Both the position numbers and the translations under genes were made by a program. A stretch of DNA of 64,000 bases from Pseudotabrizicola sediminis (lineage in GTDB: Bacteria > Pseudomonadota > Alphaproteobacteria > Rhodobacterales > Rhodobacteraceae): positions 124,001-188,000 of the forward strand of contig NZ_RPEM01000003.1 of NCBI RefSeq assembly GCF_004745575.1, written 5' to 3'. Shown one piece after another: positions 37,997-47,248 of the stretch (position 1 is the stretch's first letter; each line of letters opens with the position of its first letter). A model generated the notes under the pieces. The model saw nothing but the letters and a program-made list of their open reading frames with translations. It made no database searches and had not been told where the DNA came from.

Positions 37997-39394
37997 ATGG
38001 CAACGCAAAAGCTTTATGCCGGGGCAAAGCTGCGGGAAATCCGCGGGCGGCTGGGCCTGACGCAGAAACTGTTTGCCGACCGGCTGTCGGTATCCTTGCC
38101 CTACCTGAACCAGATGGAAAACAACCACCGCCCGGTCTCGGCCGGCGTGGTGCTGGCACTGGCGCAGGAATTTGGTCTGGATGTCACCGAACTGACGGTG
38201 GGCGAAAGCGAACGGCTGGTCAGCGACATGAAAGAGGCGCTGGCCGATCCGGTGTTCAGCGGGGCCAGCCCGCCGCTGGCCGATCTGCGGCTGGTGGCAT
38301 CAAACGCGCCCGCTCTGGCCCGCACCCTGCTGGACCTGCATCGCGCTTACCGCCAGACCCATGAACGCCTGGCCTCGCTGGACGAAGCGCTGGGGCGTGA
38401 AGATGCAGCATTACGGCCGTCGCCCTGGGAAGAAGTGCGCGATTTCTTTCACTATTGCGACAATTACCTTGATGCGGTGGACCGCGCCGCAGAACATTTC
38501 ATCACCGGCCCGCAGGGTCGCCGTGATGTGATCGCAGCCGCGCGCGAGGCACTGGACCGGCGCGGGATCAGCCTGCACTTCGGCGACACGGGCGCCATGC
38601 GCCGCTATGATCCGGCCACCCGGCAGTTGCACATCTCGGCCCGCAGCGCAGAGCCGACGCAGCGGTTTCAAGTGTTGCATCAGGTGGCGCTGCTCACCCA
38701 GAACGACCTGCTGGATGCCACACTGGACCTTGCGCGCTTTCACACGCCCGAGGCACGCGAGATCGCCAAGATCGGGCTGGCCAACTACTTCGCGGGGGCC
38801 GCCCTGCTGCCCTACCGCGCCTTTCTCGACGCGGCAGGCACCACCCGGCATGATCTGGAACGGCTGGCCGATCTGTTCGGGGCCAGCATCGAACAGGTCG
38901 CGCACCGGCTGTCCACCCTGCAACGCCCGGGGGCCAAGGGCATTCCGTTCTTTTTCGTGCGGGTCGATCAGGCAGGCACCATCACCAAACGCCATTCGGC
39001 CACCCGGCTGCAATTTGCGCGCTTCGGCGGGGCCTGTCCGCTGTGGAACGTGCATCAGGCTTTTGAAACCCCGGGCCGTTTCCTGCGTCAGCTGGCGGAA
39101 ACGCCCGATGGCGTGCGCTACCTGTGCCTGTCGCGCGACGTGTCAAAACCGGGCGGCGCGTTCCACGCCCCGACCCGGCGCTATGCCATCGGGCTGGGCT
39201 GCGAGGTGCAGCACGCATCGGCGCTGGTCTATTCCGACGGGCTGGACCTGAAAGGCAGGTTCGAGCCCATCGGCATTTCCTGCCGGATCTGCGAACGCCC
39301 CGATTGCCACCAACGCTCGGTCCCGCCGCTGGAACGCCGGTTGCGCGTCAACCCCGACCGGCGCGATGTGCTGCCGTATGAGATCTTGTCCTGA
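37997..39394 (+). CDS. pccR: XRE-family short-chain acyl-CoA regulator (PccR/ScfR-like)
   Basis: A 465-residue regulator: XRE helix-turn-helix at residues 5-65 (AKLREIRGRLGLTQKLFADRL, SVSLPYLNQMENN), an ImmA/IrrE-like central region in which the metalloprotease HExxH has decayed (RFQVLHQVALL), and a C-terminal DUF2083 domain with the Cys cluster ISCRICERPDCHQR. Proteins of this type sense short-chain acyl-CoA; PccR activates propionyl-CoA carboxylase genes in Rhodobacter. The likely targets are pccB and itself, both preceded by TTTGCAAA-type words. GGGGGA precedes the ATG. Confidence 0.88.
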   Translation: MATQKLYAGAKLREIRGRLGLTQKLFADRLSVSLPYLNQMENNHRPVSAGVVLALAQEFGLDVTELTVGESERLVSDMKEALADPVFSGASPPLADLRLVASNAPALARTLLDLHRAYRQTHERLASLDEALGREDAALRPSPWEEVRDFFHYCDNYLDAVDRAAEHFITGPQGRRDVIAAAREALDRRGISLHFGDTGAMRRYDPATRQLHISARSAEPTQRFQVLHQVALLTQNDLLDATLDLARFHTPEAREIAKIGLANYFAGAALLPYRAFLDAAGTTRHDLERLADLFGASIEQVAHRLSTLQRPGAKGIPFFFVRVDQAGTITKRHSATRLQFARFGGACPLWNVHQAFETPGRFLRQLAETPDGVRYLCLSRDVSKPGGAFHAPTRRYAIGLGCEVQHASALVYSDGLDLKGRFEPIGISCRICERPDCHQRSVPPLERRLRVNPDRRDVLPYEILS

Positions 39395-39453
39395 TCCGTG
39401 AAACGCCCGTGGCCGAGTTGGGTCAGGCGGCACCGCCCCCTGACCCGGCAAAG

Positions 39454-39708
39454 TCAGCCGTGACTGTCGGCACCATGCGCCAGATGATGCGCGATGTGGT
39501 CCTTGAGATGCAGGCGCTGACGGCGCAAGGCGGCCTCGGCCTCTTCCGACAGCGTGTCGACGCGGGTTTCGGCCCGGTGCACGGCGCGGTTGATGTCGGT
39601 GTATTGCACCAGCAATCCGGCAAAATGCGGATCTGCCAGTTTCAGCGCGTGAATCTTGTCGGTTTGACCCGGGAATTCCTCGGCCAGTTCGTGCGGGGTG
39701 TTGGACAT
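39454..39708 (-). CDS. YdcH/DUF465 family small protein
   Basis: An 84-residue, mostly helical protein starting MSNTPHELAEEFPGQTDKIH at ATG 39708 with AGGAGG upstream. HALKLADPHFAGLLVQYTDIN and RAVHRAETR, then LRRQRLHLKDHIAHHL, fit the DUF465/YdcH family of short coiled-coil proteins of unknown role. It converges with pccR. Confidence 0.82.
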   Translation of the reverse strand: MSNTPHELAEEFPGQTDKIHALKLADPHFAGLLVQYTDINRAVHRAETRVDTLSEEAEAALRRQRLHLKDHIAHHLAHGADSHG

Positions 39709-39780
39709 CTGCGCCTCCTGTTGCTTGTGTCGGGGCCAGTTTAGCAAGGCAGCGCGCCGCGTGCCTTGACCCTGATCAAA

Positions 39781-40437
39781 TCAACGGCGCGCGGGACGGA
39801 AGCCTGCGGCCCTTGCCTCGGCCTCGGTGCAGAACCATGCCTCGCCCTTGCGGGTGTCGATGCGGGTCGCGGCATAATCGCGCTGGCCGGGGCGGTGGTA
39901 GATGCGGCCTGACTGGCCGATGTTGCCCTTGATGGCACAACCGCCGGGGGCTGTCTGTGCGGCGGGGGCCACAGCGCGCCGGTGCGCTTCCGGCGTGGTC
40001 ATCCGCCCTGCCCACAAGCCAAGGCCCGACGATCTGGCGGCAGCCTCGTCCCGGACATAGCGGTCGGAATAGCGCGGATAGGCCTGCGCCGCCCCGGCCA
40101 GCACCATCGCACGCGACAGGTCCATGCCGCCCGCCGTGCAGGTGGCGACCATACGGCCATAACGGTCGGTGTCTTCGCGCATGCAGGTTACTTTACGGTT
40201 GCCGATCGTGCGGGCCAGCATTTTGGCCGACCATGCGCCACAGTCCCAGCTTTGCCCCGCACGCACGCAGCTTTGCCCCCGCTCCGGTGCGTCGATGCCG
40301 AACAGGCGCACGCGCTGGCCCTGCAGGTCCAGCGTATCGCCGTCAATCACCCGCGCTGCGCCATCGCGGGTGACGGCAAGGGCGTGAGGGGCCAGCGAGA
40401 GGGCCAGCAGAACGAGAAGGGAACGAAAAATTAACAT
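39781..40437 (-). CDS. Exported thermonuclease-like (SNase domain) protein
   Basis: A 218-residue protein with a signal peptide (about residues 1-21, LSLAPHALA). A staphylococcal-nuclease-like domain covers residues 25-145 (ARVIDGDTLDLQGQRVRLFGIDAPE; catalytic Arg-region DRYGRMVATC). A C-terminal Cys-containing motif, GCAIKGNIGQSGRIYHRPG and GEAWFCTEAEARAAGFR, is often fused to this domain in alphaproteobacteria. Probably a periplasmic nuclease; activity is unproven. The 86 bp downstream, towards betA, contain two GTTAAC palindromes (about 40481-40496). Confidence 0.85.
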   Translation of the reverse strand: MLIFRSLLVLLALSLAPHALAVTRDGAARVIDGDTLDLQGQRVRLFGIDAPERGQSCVRAGQSWDCGAWSAKMLARTIGNRKVTCMREDTDRYGRMVATCTAGGMDLSRAMVLAGAAQAYPRYSDRYVRDEAAARSSGLGLWAGRMTTPEAHRRAVAPAAQTAPGGCAIKGNIGQSGRIYHRPGQRDYAATRIDTRKGEAWFCTEAEARAAGFRPARR

Positions 40438-40523
40438 GGCCCAGAGTTCGGGCCATTCCCTCAGCGTCGCAAGCTAAAAGTTAACAGATGGTTAACGCGC
40501 GTTAAGCTTGTTGCCCGAAGCCA

Positions 40524-42173
40524 TCACCGCTGCGCCACCTGCCAAGCCGGATTGATCCACGGGCCAAGGTTCATCGGGGCCAGCGGCGTGCGGCCCAGAA
40601 TGTGATCTGCCGCCTTTTCCCCCACCATGATCGACGGCGCGTTCAGGTTGCCATTGGTCACCTGCGGGAACACCGAACTGTCCGCCAGACGCAAGCCATC
40701 GACCCCGATCACCCGGCATTCGGGATCGACCACCGCCATCGGGTCGCTGCGCCGCCCCATCCGGGCGGTGCCGCAGGGGTGGTAGGCAGATTCGACATGC
40801 TCGCGCAGGAACGCGTCGATCTCATCATCGGTCTGCACCTGCAACCCCGGCTGGATCTCGGATTTGACAAAGGGGGCCATGGCGGGTTGGGCGAACACCT
40901 CGCGCGTCAGGCGGATGGCGGCGCGGAATTCAGCCCAGTCGTCGGGATGCGACATATAGTTGAACCGGATCACCGGGTTGTCCTTGGGATCGGCAGACCG
41001 CAGCGTGACCGACCCGCGCGATTTCGACCGCATCGGCCCGACATGGGCCTGAAACCCGTGCCCCCCCGCCGCGACCTTGCCATCATAGCGCACCGCAATC
41101 GGCAGGAAATGATACTGAATATCGGGATACTCGATCCCCGCGCGCGACCGGATGAAGGCACAGGCTTCGAACTGGTTGCTGGCCCCCAGCCCCTTGCCGG
41201 TAAACAGCCATTGCGCCCCGATCAGCGCCTTGCTCCAGATATTCCAGTGCTTGTAGAGGGTTATCGGCTGCGACGCGGCGAACTGGAAATAGATTTCCAG
41301 ATGGTCCTGAAGATTGGCCCCCACGCCGGATCGGTCCGCGATCAGCGGGATGCCGTGGCGCGCCAGCTCTGCTGCCGGGCCAATGCCGGACAGCATCAAG
41401 AGTTTCGGGCTGTTGAGCGAGGAGGCGGCGATGATCACCTCACGCCCCGCCTGCACCACAAAGGGCGTGCCGCCCTGATCCACCTCGACCCCGGTGGCGC
41501 GGCCATTCTCGATCACCACGCGGCGGGCGTTGCCGCGCAACAGCTGCACATTGCCCCCCGCCATCGCGGGCTTGAGGTAGGCATTGGCGGCAGACCAGCG
41601 ACGCCCCTTGTAGATCGTGGCCTCCATCGGGCCAAAGCCCTCTTGTTGCTGGCCATTGTAATCGTCGGTCACCGGATAGCCCGCTTGCGCCCCCGCTTCG
41701 ATGAAAGCGTTGAACAGCGGGTTGTCGCGCGGGCCACGGGTGATGTGCAGCGGCCCATCGGTGCCGCGATATTCGGGCCCCGATCCACCGTGCGACTGCT
41801 CCATCCGCCGGAAATAGGGCAGCACATCGGCATAGCCCCAGCCATCGGCCCCCATTTCGGCCCAGGTGTCATAATCGCGGGCGTGGCCGCGCACATAGAC
41901 CATGCCGTTGATGCTGCTGGACCCGCCGATGACCTTGCCGCGCGGCGTGGCCAACCTGCGCCCGCCAAGATGCGGCTCAGGCTCCGACTGCAGACCCCAA
42001 TCGTAGATTCCCATGTTCATCGGGTAAGACAGCGCCGCCGGCATCTGGATGAAGGGGCCGGCGTCCGACCCGCCCGCTTCGATCATCGTGACGCGCCGGC
42101 CGGCCTCGGCCAACCGATACGCCATGGCGCAACCGGCAGAGCCTGCCCCGATGATGATGTAATCCGCATGCAT
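40524..42173 (-). CDS. betA: Choline dehydrogenase (GMC flavoenzyme)
   Basis: A 549-residue FAD-dependent GMC oxidoreductase oxidising choline to betaine aldehyde. The FAD motif [17 protein letters not shown] is near residues 8-24. GMC signatures include [18 protein letters not shown] and [15 protein letters not shown]. The active-site region is [15 protein letters not shown], with a second conserved His/Asn segment at [13 protein letters not shown]. It is the last gene of betIBA, 25 nt after betB. Membrane association is usual, with quinone as acceptor. Confidence 0.95.
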   Translation of the reverse strand: MHADYIIIGAGSAGCAMAYRLAEAGRRVTMIEAGGSDAGPFIQMPAALSYPMNMGIYDWGLQSEPEPHLGGRRLATPRGKVIGGSSSINGMVYVRGHARDYDTWAEMGADGWGYADVLPYFRRMEQSHGGSGPEYRGTDGPLHITRGPRDNPLFNAFIEAGAQAGYPVTDDYNGQQQEGFGPMEATIYKGRRWSAANAYLKPAMAGGNVQLLRGNARRVVIENGRATGVEVDQGGTPFVVQAGREVIIAASSLNSPKLLMLSGIGPAAELARHGIPLIADRSGVGANLQDHLEIYFQFAASQPITLYKHWNIWSKALIGAQWLFTGKGLGASNQFEACAFIRSRAGIEYPDIQYHFLPIAVRYDGKVAAGGHGFQAHVGPMRSKSRGSVTLRSADPKDNPVIRFNYMSHPDDWAEFRAAIRLTREVFAQPAMAPFVKSEIQPGLQVQTDDEIDAFLREHVESAYHPCGTARMGRRSDPMAVVDPECRVIGVDGLRLADSSVFPQVTNGNLNAPSIMVGEKAADHILGRTPLAPMNLGPWINPAWQVAQR

Positions 42174-42198
42174 GTGTTTGTTTCTTCAGTGAAAGGCT

Positions 42199-43653
42199 TC
42201 AGTAAGGCGCATCGACCGGGCCCATGCCGACATAGACCGACTTGACCTGCGTATAATGCTGCACCGCCGCATGGCCGTTTTCACGACCCACGCCTGAGGC
42301 TTTCATGCCGCCGAACGGGGCCTCTACGGGCGTCAGGTTATAGGCGTTGATCCAGCAGGTTCCGGCTTGCAACTGGCCGATCACCCGGTGGGCGCGGGTG
42401 ATGTCGGCGGTGAACACCCCCGCCGCCAGCCCGAATTCGGTGGCATTGGCACGGGTGATCGCCTCTTCCTCGGTGTCGAAATCCAGCACGGCCATGACCG
42501 GGCCGAACACCTCTTCCCGCGCAAGTGTCATGTCATCGGTGACATCGGCAAACACCGTCGGCTGCACGAAATAGCCGGTGTTCAGCGCCGCGCGCGCCCC
42601 ACCGGTGACCAGACGCGCGCCCTCAGTCTTGGCGGTGTCGATGTAGCCCATGACCTTGGCAAGCTGCACGTCAGACACCAGCGGCCCCATCTGGGTGGCA
42701 TCGTCCAGCGGGTCGCCCAGCACCATCGCCTCTGCCCGCACTTTCAGCCGGGACAGGAAGGCATCCTTGATACCCTTTTGCACGAACACCCTTGTGCCAT
42801 TGCTGCACACCTGCCCGGCGGAATAGAAATTCGCCATCATCGCGGCGCCCACCGCATCCTCAAGGCTGGCGTCATCAAAGATGATCAGCGGCGACTTGCC
42901 GCCCAACTCCATCGTCACATGGCGCATCCCCTCGGCCGCAGCGGCATAAACCTTGCGCCCCGTCGGCACCGATCCGGTCAGCGACACCTTGGCCACGCGC
43001 GGATCGGTGACCAGTGCACCACCGACCGCCCCCCTGCCCTGCACCACATTGAACAGACCCGCAGGCAGACCCGCCTCGATATAGATCTCCGCCAGTTTTA
43101 ACGCGCCCAAGGGGGTCACTTCGGACGGTTTGAACACCATCGCATTGCCAAATGCCAAGGCCGGCGCCGATTTCCAGCAGGCGATCTGGCTGGGGTAGTT
43201 CCACGCGCCAATACCGACGCACACCCCCAAAGGCTCGCGCAGTGTATAGACGAAATCACCGCCCAGCGGAATCGTCTCACCCGTTACAGTCGGCGCCAGC
43301 CCCGCGAAATATTCCAGCGCATCGGCCCCCGAGGGCCAGTCGGCGACGCGGGTTTCCTGAACAGGTTTCCCGGTATCCAGCGTTTCCAGCTGCGCCAGTT
43401 CCTCGCCCCGGTCGCGGATCATGTCGGCAGCACGGCGCAGGATGCGGGCGCGCTCCACCGGGCGGGTGGCGGCCCATTGGCCTTGCGCACGGGTGGCCGC
43501 GGCCAGGGCACGGTCGATCAGCGCCGGTGTCGCCTCATGCAACCGGGCGATGACCGCGCCGGTGGCGGGATAGATCACGTCAATCACTGCGCCTGCGGTG
43601 TCTTCGACATAAGCGCCATCAATGAAATGGCTGGCGGTTGGTTGCGCTTTCAT
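42199..43653 (-). CDS. betB: Betaine aldehyde dehydrogenase
   Basis: A 484-residue NAD(P)-dependent aldehyde dehydrogenase converting betaine aldehyde to glycine betaine. Catalytic Cys283 lies in [12 protein letters not shown], the general-base Glu in [11 protein letters not shown], and the substrate-channel [20 protein letters not shown] end is typical of BetB. Its ATG overlaps the betI stop by 4 nt. With BetA it gives the osmoprotectant glycine betaine. Confidence 0.95.
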   Translation of the reverse strand: MKAQPTASHFIDGAYVEDTAGAVIDVIYPATGAVIARLHEATPALIDRALAAATRAQGQWAATRPVERARILRRAADMIRDRGEELAQLETLDTGKPVQETRVADWPSGADALEYFAGLAPTVTGETIPLGGDFVYTLREPLGVCVGIGAWNYPSQIACWKSAPALAFGNAMVFKPSEVTPLGALKLAEIYIEAGLPAGLFNVVQGRGAVGGALVTDPRVAKVSLTGSVPTGRKVYAAAAEGMRHVTMELGGKSPLIIFDDASLEDAVGAAMMANFYSAGQVCSNGTRVFVQKGIKDAFLSRLKVRAEAMVLGDPLDDATQMGPLVSDVQLAKVMGYIDTAKTEGARLVTGGARAALNTGYFVQPTVFADVTDDMTLAREEVFGPVMAVLDFDTEEEAITRANATEFGLAAGVFTADITRAHRVIGQLQAGTCWINAYNLTPVEAPFGGMKASGVGRENGHAAVQHYTQVKSVYVGMGPVDAPY

Positions 43654-44234
43654 GCGTCATCCCCCGTTAGGTGTGAATTCAGATAGTTCAGCGCGGTCGC
43701 CACTGCCGCCTCGCCATCGGGCGGGCCGGATTTCAGCACCTCGCGCAGGTAAAGACCGTCAATCAGCGCGCCCAGACCATCGGCCAGGGCCGGCGCTTTT
43801 GCCCCGGCCAACGGGCGCAGGCAGGTCATCAGGTTGGATCGCAACCGCCGCTGGTAAATCGCCAGCAACCGCCGCGCCTGTGGAACGGTCTGCGCCAGCA
43901 CCCAGAAGTTCAGCCAGGCCCCCACCGCCTCGCGCCGGAAGTTGCCGGGGCTGAAACTGGCGCGCAGAATGGCGCCAAGCCGCGCCTCCGGCCCCTGCGA
44001 CGCGGCCAGGGCACCACGCACCTCGGCCCCGTACAGCGACAGGATATGGCGCATTGCCGCCAGAAACATCTCTTCCTTCGATCCGAAATAATGGTGCGCC
44101 AGTGCCGGTGACATGCCTGCCCGACGGGCAATCTGGCTTACCGTCACGTCCAGAGACCCGGCCCGCCCGATCTCAACGATCGTGGCTTTGACCAGCGCGT
44201 CCTTTCGGATAGGCTCCATCCCGAGTTTGGGCAT
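43650..44234 (-). CDS. betI: Choline-responsive TetR repressor BetI
   Basis: A 194-residue TetR-family repressor starting [18 protein letters not shown] (ATG 44234). The helix-turn-helix is at residues about 30-55 ([30 protein letters not shown]). The N-terminal PKxGMxPIR signature is diagnostic of BetI. It should repress the bet genes and probably choXWV without choline. The open frame to 44306 would run over the promoter. Confidence 0.93.
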   Translation of the reverse strand: MPKLGMEPIRKDALVKATIVEIGRAGSLDVTVSQIARRAGMSPALAHHYFGSKEEMFLAAMRHILSLYGAEVRGALAASQGPEARLGAILRASFSPGNFRREAVGAWLNFWVLAQTVPQARRLLAIYQRRLRSNLMTCLRPLAGAKAPALADGLGALIDGLYLREVLKSGPPDGEAAVATALNYLNSHLTGDDA

Positions 44235-44286
44235 TTTGGTGTGGCCTTGTGGAAATTGCTTGCCAAACCGAGTAAGCTTGAAGTTC

Positions 44287-44300
44287 ATTGACTCGTCAAT
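44287..44300. promoter_or_regulatory. Palindrome in the betI-choX promoter region (BetI operator candidate)
   Basis: ATTGAC-TC-GTCAAT is a perfect 6+2+6 inverted repeat in the 89-bp spacer between divergent betI and choX, 23 nt before the choX ATG. TTGA/TCAA-flanked dyads are typical of BetI boxes. Control of both directions from this one site is inference. Confidence 0.65.
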
Positions 44301-44323
44301 CAACAAAAAACAGGGAATGCCGC

Positions 44324-45253
44324 ATGACCCTCCGTTCCGCTCTTCTGGCCACCACCGTCACCTTTGCTTTCGCTGGCAGCGCCTTCGCCGCCAGCTGCGA
44401 CAAGGTCATCTTTTCCGATGTTGGCTGGACCGACATCACCGCCACCACCGCCGCCACGACGGTGGTTCTTGATGCCTTGGGCTATCAGACCGAGATCAAG
44501 CTGCTGTCGGTGCCGGTGACCTATACCGGGCTGGCGGGCAATGACATCGACGTCTTCCTTGGCAACTGGATGCCCACGATGGAGGCCGATATCGCTCCGT
44601 ACCGCGAGGCGGGCACGGTCGACACGGTGCGCACCAATCTGGAAGGCGCGAAATACACTCTTGCCACCAATGCCGCGGGGGCAGCGCTTGGCATCGCCGA
44701 TTTCAACGACATCGCCGCGCACAAAGACGCGCTGGACGGCCAGATCTATGGCATCGAGCCGGGCAATGACGGCAACCGGCTGATCCTTGACATGATCGAG
44801 AGCGGACCCTTCGGTCTGGACGGTTTCAAGATCGTCGAATCCTCTGAACAGGGGATGCTGTCGGCGGTGACGCGAGCCGACCGTGACAGCAAGCCGATCA
44901 TCTTTCTGGGCTGGGAACCGCACCCGATGAACGCCAATTTCGAGCTGACCTATCTGACCGGCGGCGATGACTATTTCGGCCCCGATTTTGGCGGTGCCGT
45001 GGTGGCAACCAACACCCGCGCCGGCTATGCCGCGGAATGCCCGAACACCGGCAAACTGCTTCAGAACCTGTCCTTCACGCTGGCCATGGAAAACGAGATC
45101 ATGGGCGCGATCCTGAACGACGGCACCGATCCGGCAGAGGCGGCAAAGACATGGCTGGCCGCCAATCCCGCCGCATGGGAGGCGTGGCTGGACGGCGTGA
45201 CCACCAACGATGGCGGCGACGCCAAGGCCGCCGTGGCCGCCGCGCTGAACTGA
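44324..45253 (+). CDS. choX: Choline ABC transporter substrate-binding protein
   Basis: A 309-residue exported protein (signal peptide to about residue 23, AGSAFAA) of the glycine-betaine/choline binding (OpuAC) family: CDKVIFSDVGWTDITATTAA, VPVTYTGLAGNDIDVFLGNW, GIEPGNDGNRLI and KPIIFLGWEPHPMN. The Trp/Tyr-rich segments suit an aromatic cage for the trimethylammonium group. Start at MTLRSALLATT (44324) with AGGGAA upstream. It leads choXWV, divergent from betIBA. Confidence 0.92.
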   Translation: MTLRSALLATTVTFAFAGSAFAASCDKVIFSDVGWTDITATTAATTVVLDALGYQTEIKLLSVPVTYTGLAGNDIDVFLGNWMPTMEADIAPYREAGTVDTVRTNLEGAKYTLATNAAGAALGIADFNDIAAHKDALDGQIYGIEPGNDGNRLILDMIESGPFGLDGFKIVESSEQGMLSAVTRADRDSKPIIFLGWEPHPMNANFELTYLTGGDDYFGPDFGGAVVATNTRAGYAAECPNTGKLLQNLSFTLAMENEIMGAILNDGTDPAEAAKTWLAANPAAWEAWLDGVTTNDGGDAKAAVAAALN

Positions 45254-45279
45254 GCGGCGACAGTGACCTGACGGGGACG

Positions 45280-45395
45280 CTTGACGAAAGCGCGGGGGCG
45301 TCGCGCCCCCCTGGCCGCCGGTCCTCGGGCCGGTGGCGGACCCGCGGTTAACCCCGCGGAGTATTTCAAAAAGATACAAGGGGCGGGCCGCGGTC
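45280..45395 (+). repeat. Hairpin-rich intergenic element between choX and choW
   Basis: GGGGGCG-TC-GCGCCCCC (about 45293-45310) forms a strong hairpin, then a GGCCGCCGG/CCGGTGGC dyad, then CCGCGGAGTATTTCAAAAAG close to the choW start. The end matches the GAGTATTT-tail element type seen near proS. It may attenuate read-through so that more binding protein than permease is made. Confidence 0.55.
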
Positions 45396-46226
45396 ATGGA
45401 CTGGCTGACAGATCACAAGCTGCCGGTGGGCAGAACGGCGAAAGCGGTGTTCGACTGGATGAATGCCAATCTGGGCGGCGTGTTCGATGCCATCTCGGAT
45501 GCGATGGAAGCGATGATCGACGCGATCCTGTGGTGTCTGGAAACGCCGCACCCGCTGGTCATCGTCGGGCTGTTCGTGGCGCTGACCTGGGCGCTGCAAC
45601 GGCGCTGGACAATCTGTCTGGGGGTGCTCGCAGGGTTCCTGTTCATCCTCAATCAGGGCTACTGGGACGAGACGATGGAAAGCCTGACCCTGATCCTGTC
45701 GGCCTGTGTGGTCTGCATGGGAATCGGCGTGCCCATCGGCATCGCCACCGCGCACCGGCCCCGGCTTTATGCCGCCATGTCGCCGGTGCTCGACCTGATG
45801 CAGACCTTGCCCACCTTTGTTTACCTGATCCCCGCCATCGTGTTCTTCGGCCTTGGCATGGTGCCCGGCCTGATTGCCACGGTGATCTTCGTGCTGCCCG
45901 CCCCGATCCGGCTGACCCATCTGGGCGTGTCGTCCACCCCCACGCCGCTGCTTGAGGCCGCCACCGCCTTTGGGGCGACCCCCAGCCAGCGGTTGTGGAA
46001 GGTGGAATTGCCCTATGCCCTGCCGCAGATCATGGCGGGACTGAACCAGACCATCATGCTGTCGCTGTCGATGGTGGTGATCGCGGCGCTGGTGGGCGCG
46101 AACGGGTTGGGCGTGCCGGTGGTGCGGGCGCTGAATTCGGTGAACACCTCGCTGGGGTTCGAATCGGGTTTCATCATCGTGGTCGTGGCCATCATGCTGG
46201 ACCGGATGCTGCGGGTGCGGTCATGA
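45396..46226 (+). CDS. choW: Choline ABC transporter permease
   Basis: A 276-residue permease starting MDWLTDHKLPVGRTAKAVFDW, a ProW/OpuAB-like N-terminus, with about six helices and the EAA-like loop EAATAFGATPSQRLWKVELPYALP. MVVIAALVGANGLGVPVVRAL near the C-terminus is typical of betaine/choline permeases. It moves choline inward with ChoV. The stop overlaps the choV ATG (ATGA). Confidence 0.92.
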   Translation: MDWLTDHKLPVGRTAKAVFDWMNANLGGVFDAISDAMEAMIDAILWCLETPHPLVIVGLFVALTWALQRRWTICLGVLAGFLFILNQGYWDETMESLTLILSACVVCMGIGVPIGIATAHRPRLYAAMSPVLDLMQTLPTFVYLIPAIVFFGLGMVPGLIATVIFVLPAPIRLTHLGVSSTPTPLLEAATAFGATPSQRLWKVELPYALPQIMAGLNQTIMLSLSMVVIAALVGANGLGVPVVRALNSVNTSLGFESGFIIVVVAIMLDRMLRVRS

Positions 46227-47248
46227 ATGCCGTTGAATTCGACCGGGTGTCGATTGTCTTTGGTGACCACCCGGACCGCGCCCTGCCCCTGATGGATCAG
46301 GGGCTCAGCCGCGCCGAAGTACAGGCAAAGACCGGGCAGGTGCTGGGGGTGCATGATTGCAGCCTGACCGTGGCGACGGGAGAGATTCTGGTGCTGATGG
46401 GCCTGTCAGGCTCGGGCAAATCCACCCTGCTGCGGGCGGTTAACGGGCTGAACCCAGTCGTGCGGGGCCGGGTGCTGGTGCGCGATGGCGACTGGACCTG
46501 TGATGTCGCCAGCGCCCCGCCGTCCGAGTTGCTGAAGGTGCGGCGCGAGTGCATTGCCATGGTGTTTCAGGCCTTTGGCCTGCTGCCTTGGCGCACGGTG
46601 CGCGAAAATGTCGGGCTGGGGCTGGAACTTGCGGGACAAAACGCGGCACAGCGGCGCGCCAAGGTCGATGAACAACTGGAGCTTGTGAACCTGACGCAAT
46701 GGGCCGACCGCAAGGTGGGCGAGCTGTCGGGCGGCATGCAGCAGCGCGTGGGCCTTGCGCGCGCCTTCGTGACCGAAGCCCCGATCCTTCTGATGGACGA
46801 GCCGTTTTCGGCGCTCGACCCGCTGATCCGCGCAAAACTGCAGGATGAACTCCTTGACCTGCAGGCCAAACTGAAACGCACGATCATCTTCGTCAGCCAT
46901 GATCTGGACGAGGCGTTCAAGATCGGCAACCGGATCGCGCTGATGGAGGGCGGGCGGATCGTACAGACCGGCACAGCGCGCGAAATCATCGCCAATCCGG
47001 TCGATGACTATGTGCAGGACTTTGTGGCCCACATGAACCCGCTATCCGTGCTGACCGCGCGCGATGTGATGGTGGCGGGGGAAACCGCCTCTGCCCACGC
47101 GGTGGGTGCAGAAACCCCTGTGCGCGAGATCATGGCCATGATCCGCGATGGCGCGGGCGAGATGGCGGTGACGGAACACGGCGCGCGCATCGGGGTGCTG
47201 CGCGCCGGGGCCGTGATGGGGCGGCTGATCAACCCGCGAACGGGCTGA
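46223..47248 (+). CDS. choV: Choline ABC transporter ATP-binding protein
   Basis: A 341-residue ATPase beginning MNAVEFDRVSIVFGD. Walker A GLSGSGKST at 60-68, signature LSGGMQQRVGLARA, Walker B ILLMDEPFSALDPLIR, and a C-terminal CBS-like portion (ARDVMVAGETASAHAVG onward, residues about 272-340), as in ProV/OpuAA. It energises choline uptake; CBS modules in this family sense ionic strength. It ends directly against the topA stop (convergent). Confidence 0.92.
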   Translation: MNAVEFDRVSIVFGDHPDRALPLMDQGLSRAEVQAKTGQVLGVHDCSLTVATGEILVLMGLSGSGKSTLLRAVNGLNPVVRGRVLVRDGDWTCDVASAPPSELLKVRRECIAMVFQAFGLLPWRTVRENVGLGLELAGQNAAQRRAKVDEQLELVNLTQWADRKVGELSGGMQQRVGLARAFVTEAPILLMDEPFSALDPLIRAKLQDELLDLQAKLKRTIIFVSHDLDEAFKIGNRIALMEGGRIVQTGTAREIIANPVDDYVQDFVAHMNPLSVLTARDVMVAGETASAHAVGAETPVREIMAMIRDGAGEMAVTEHGARIGVLRAGAVMGRLINPRTG

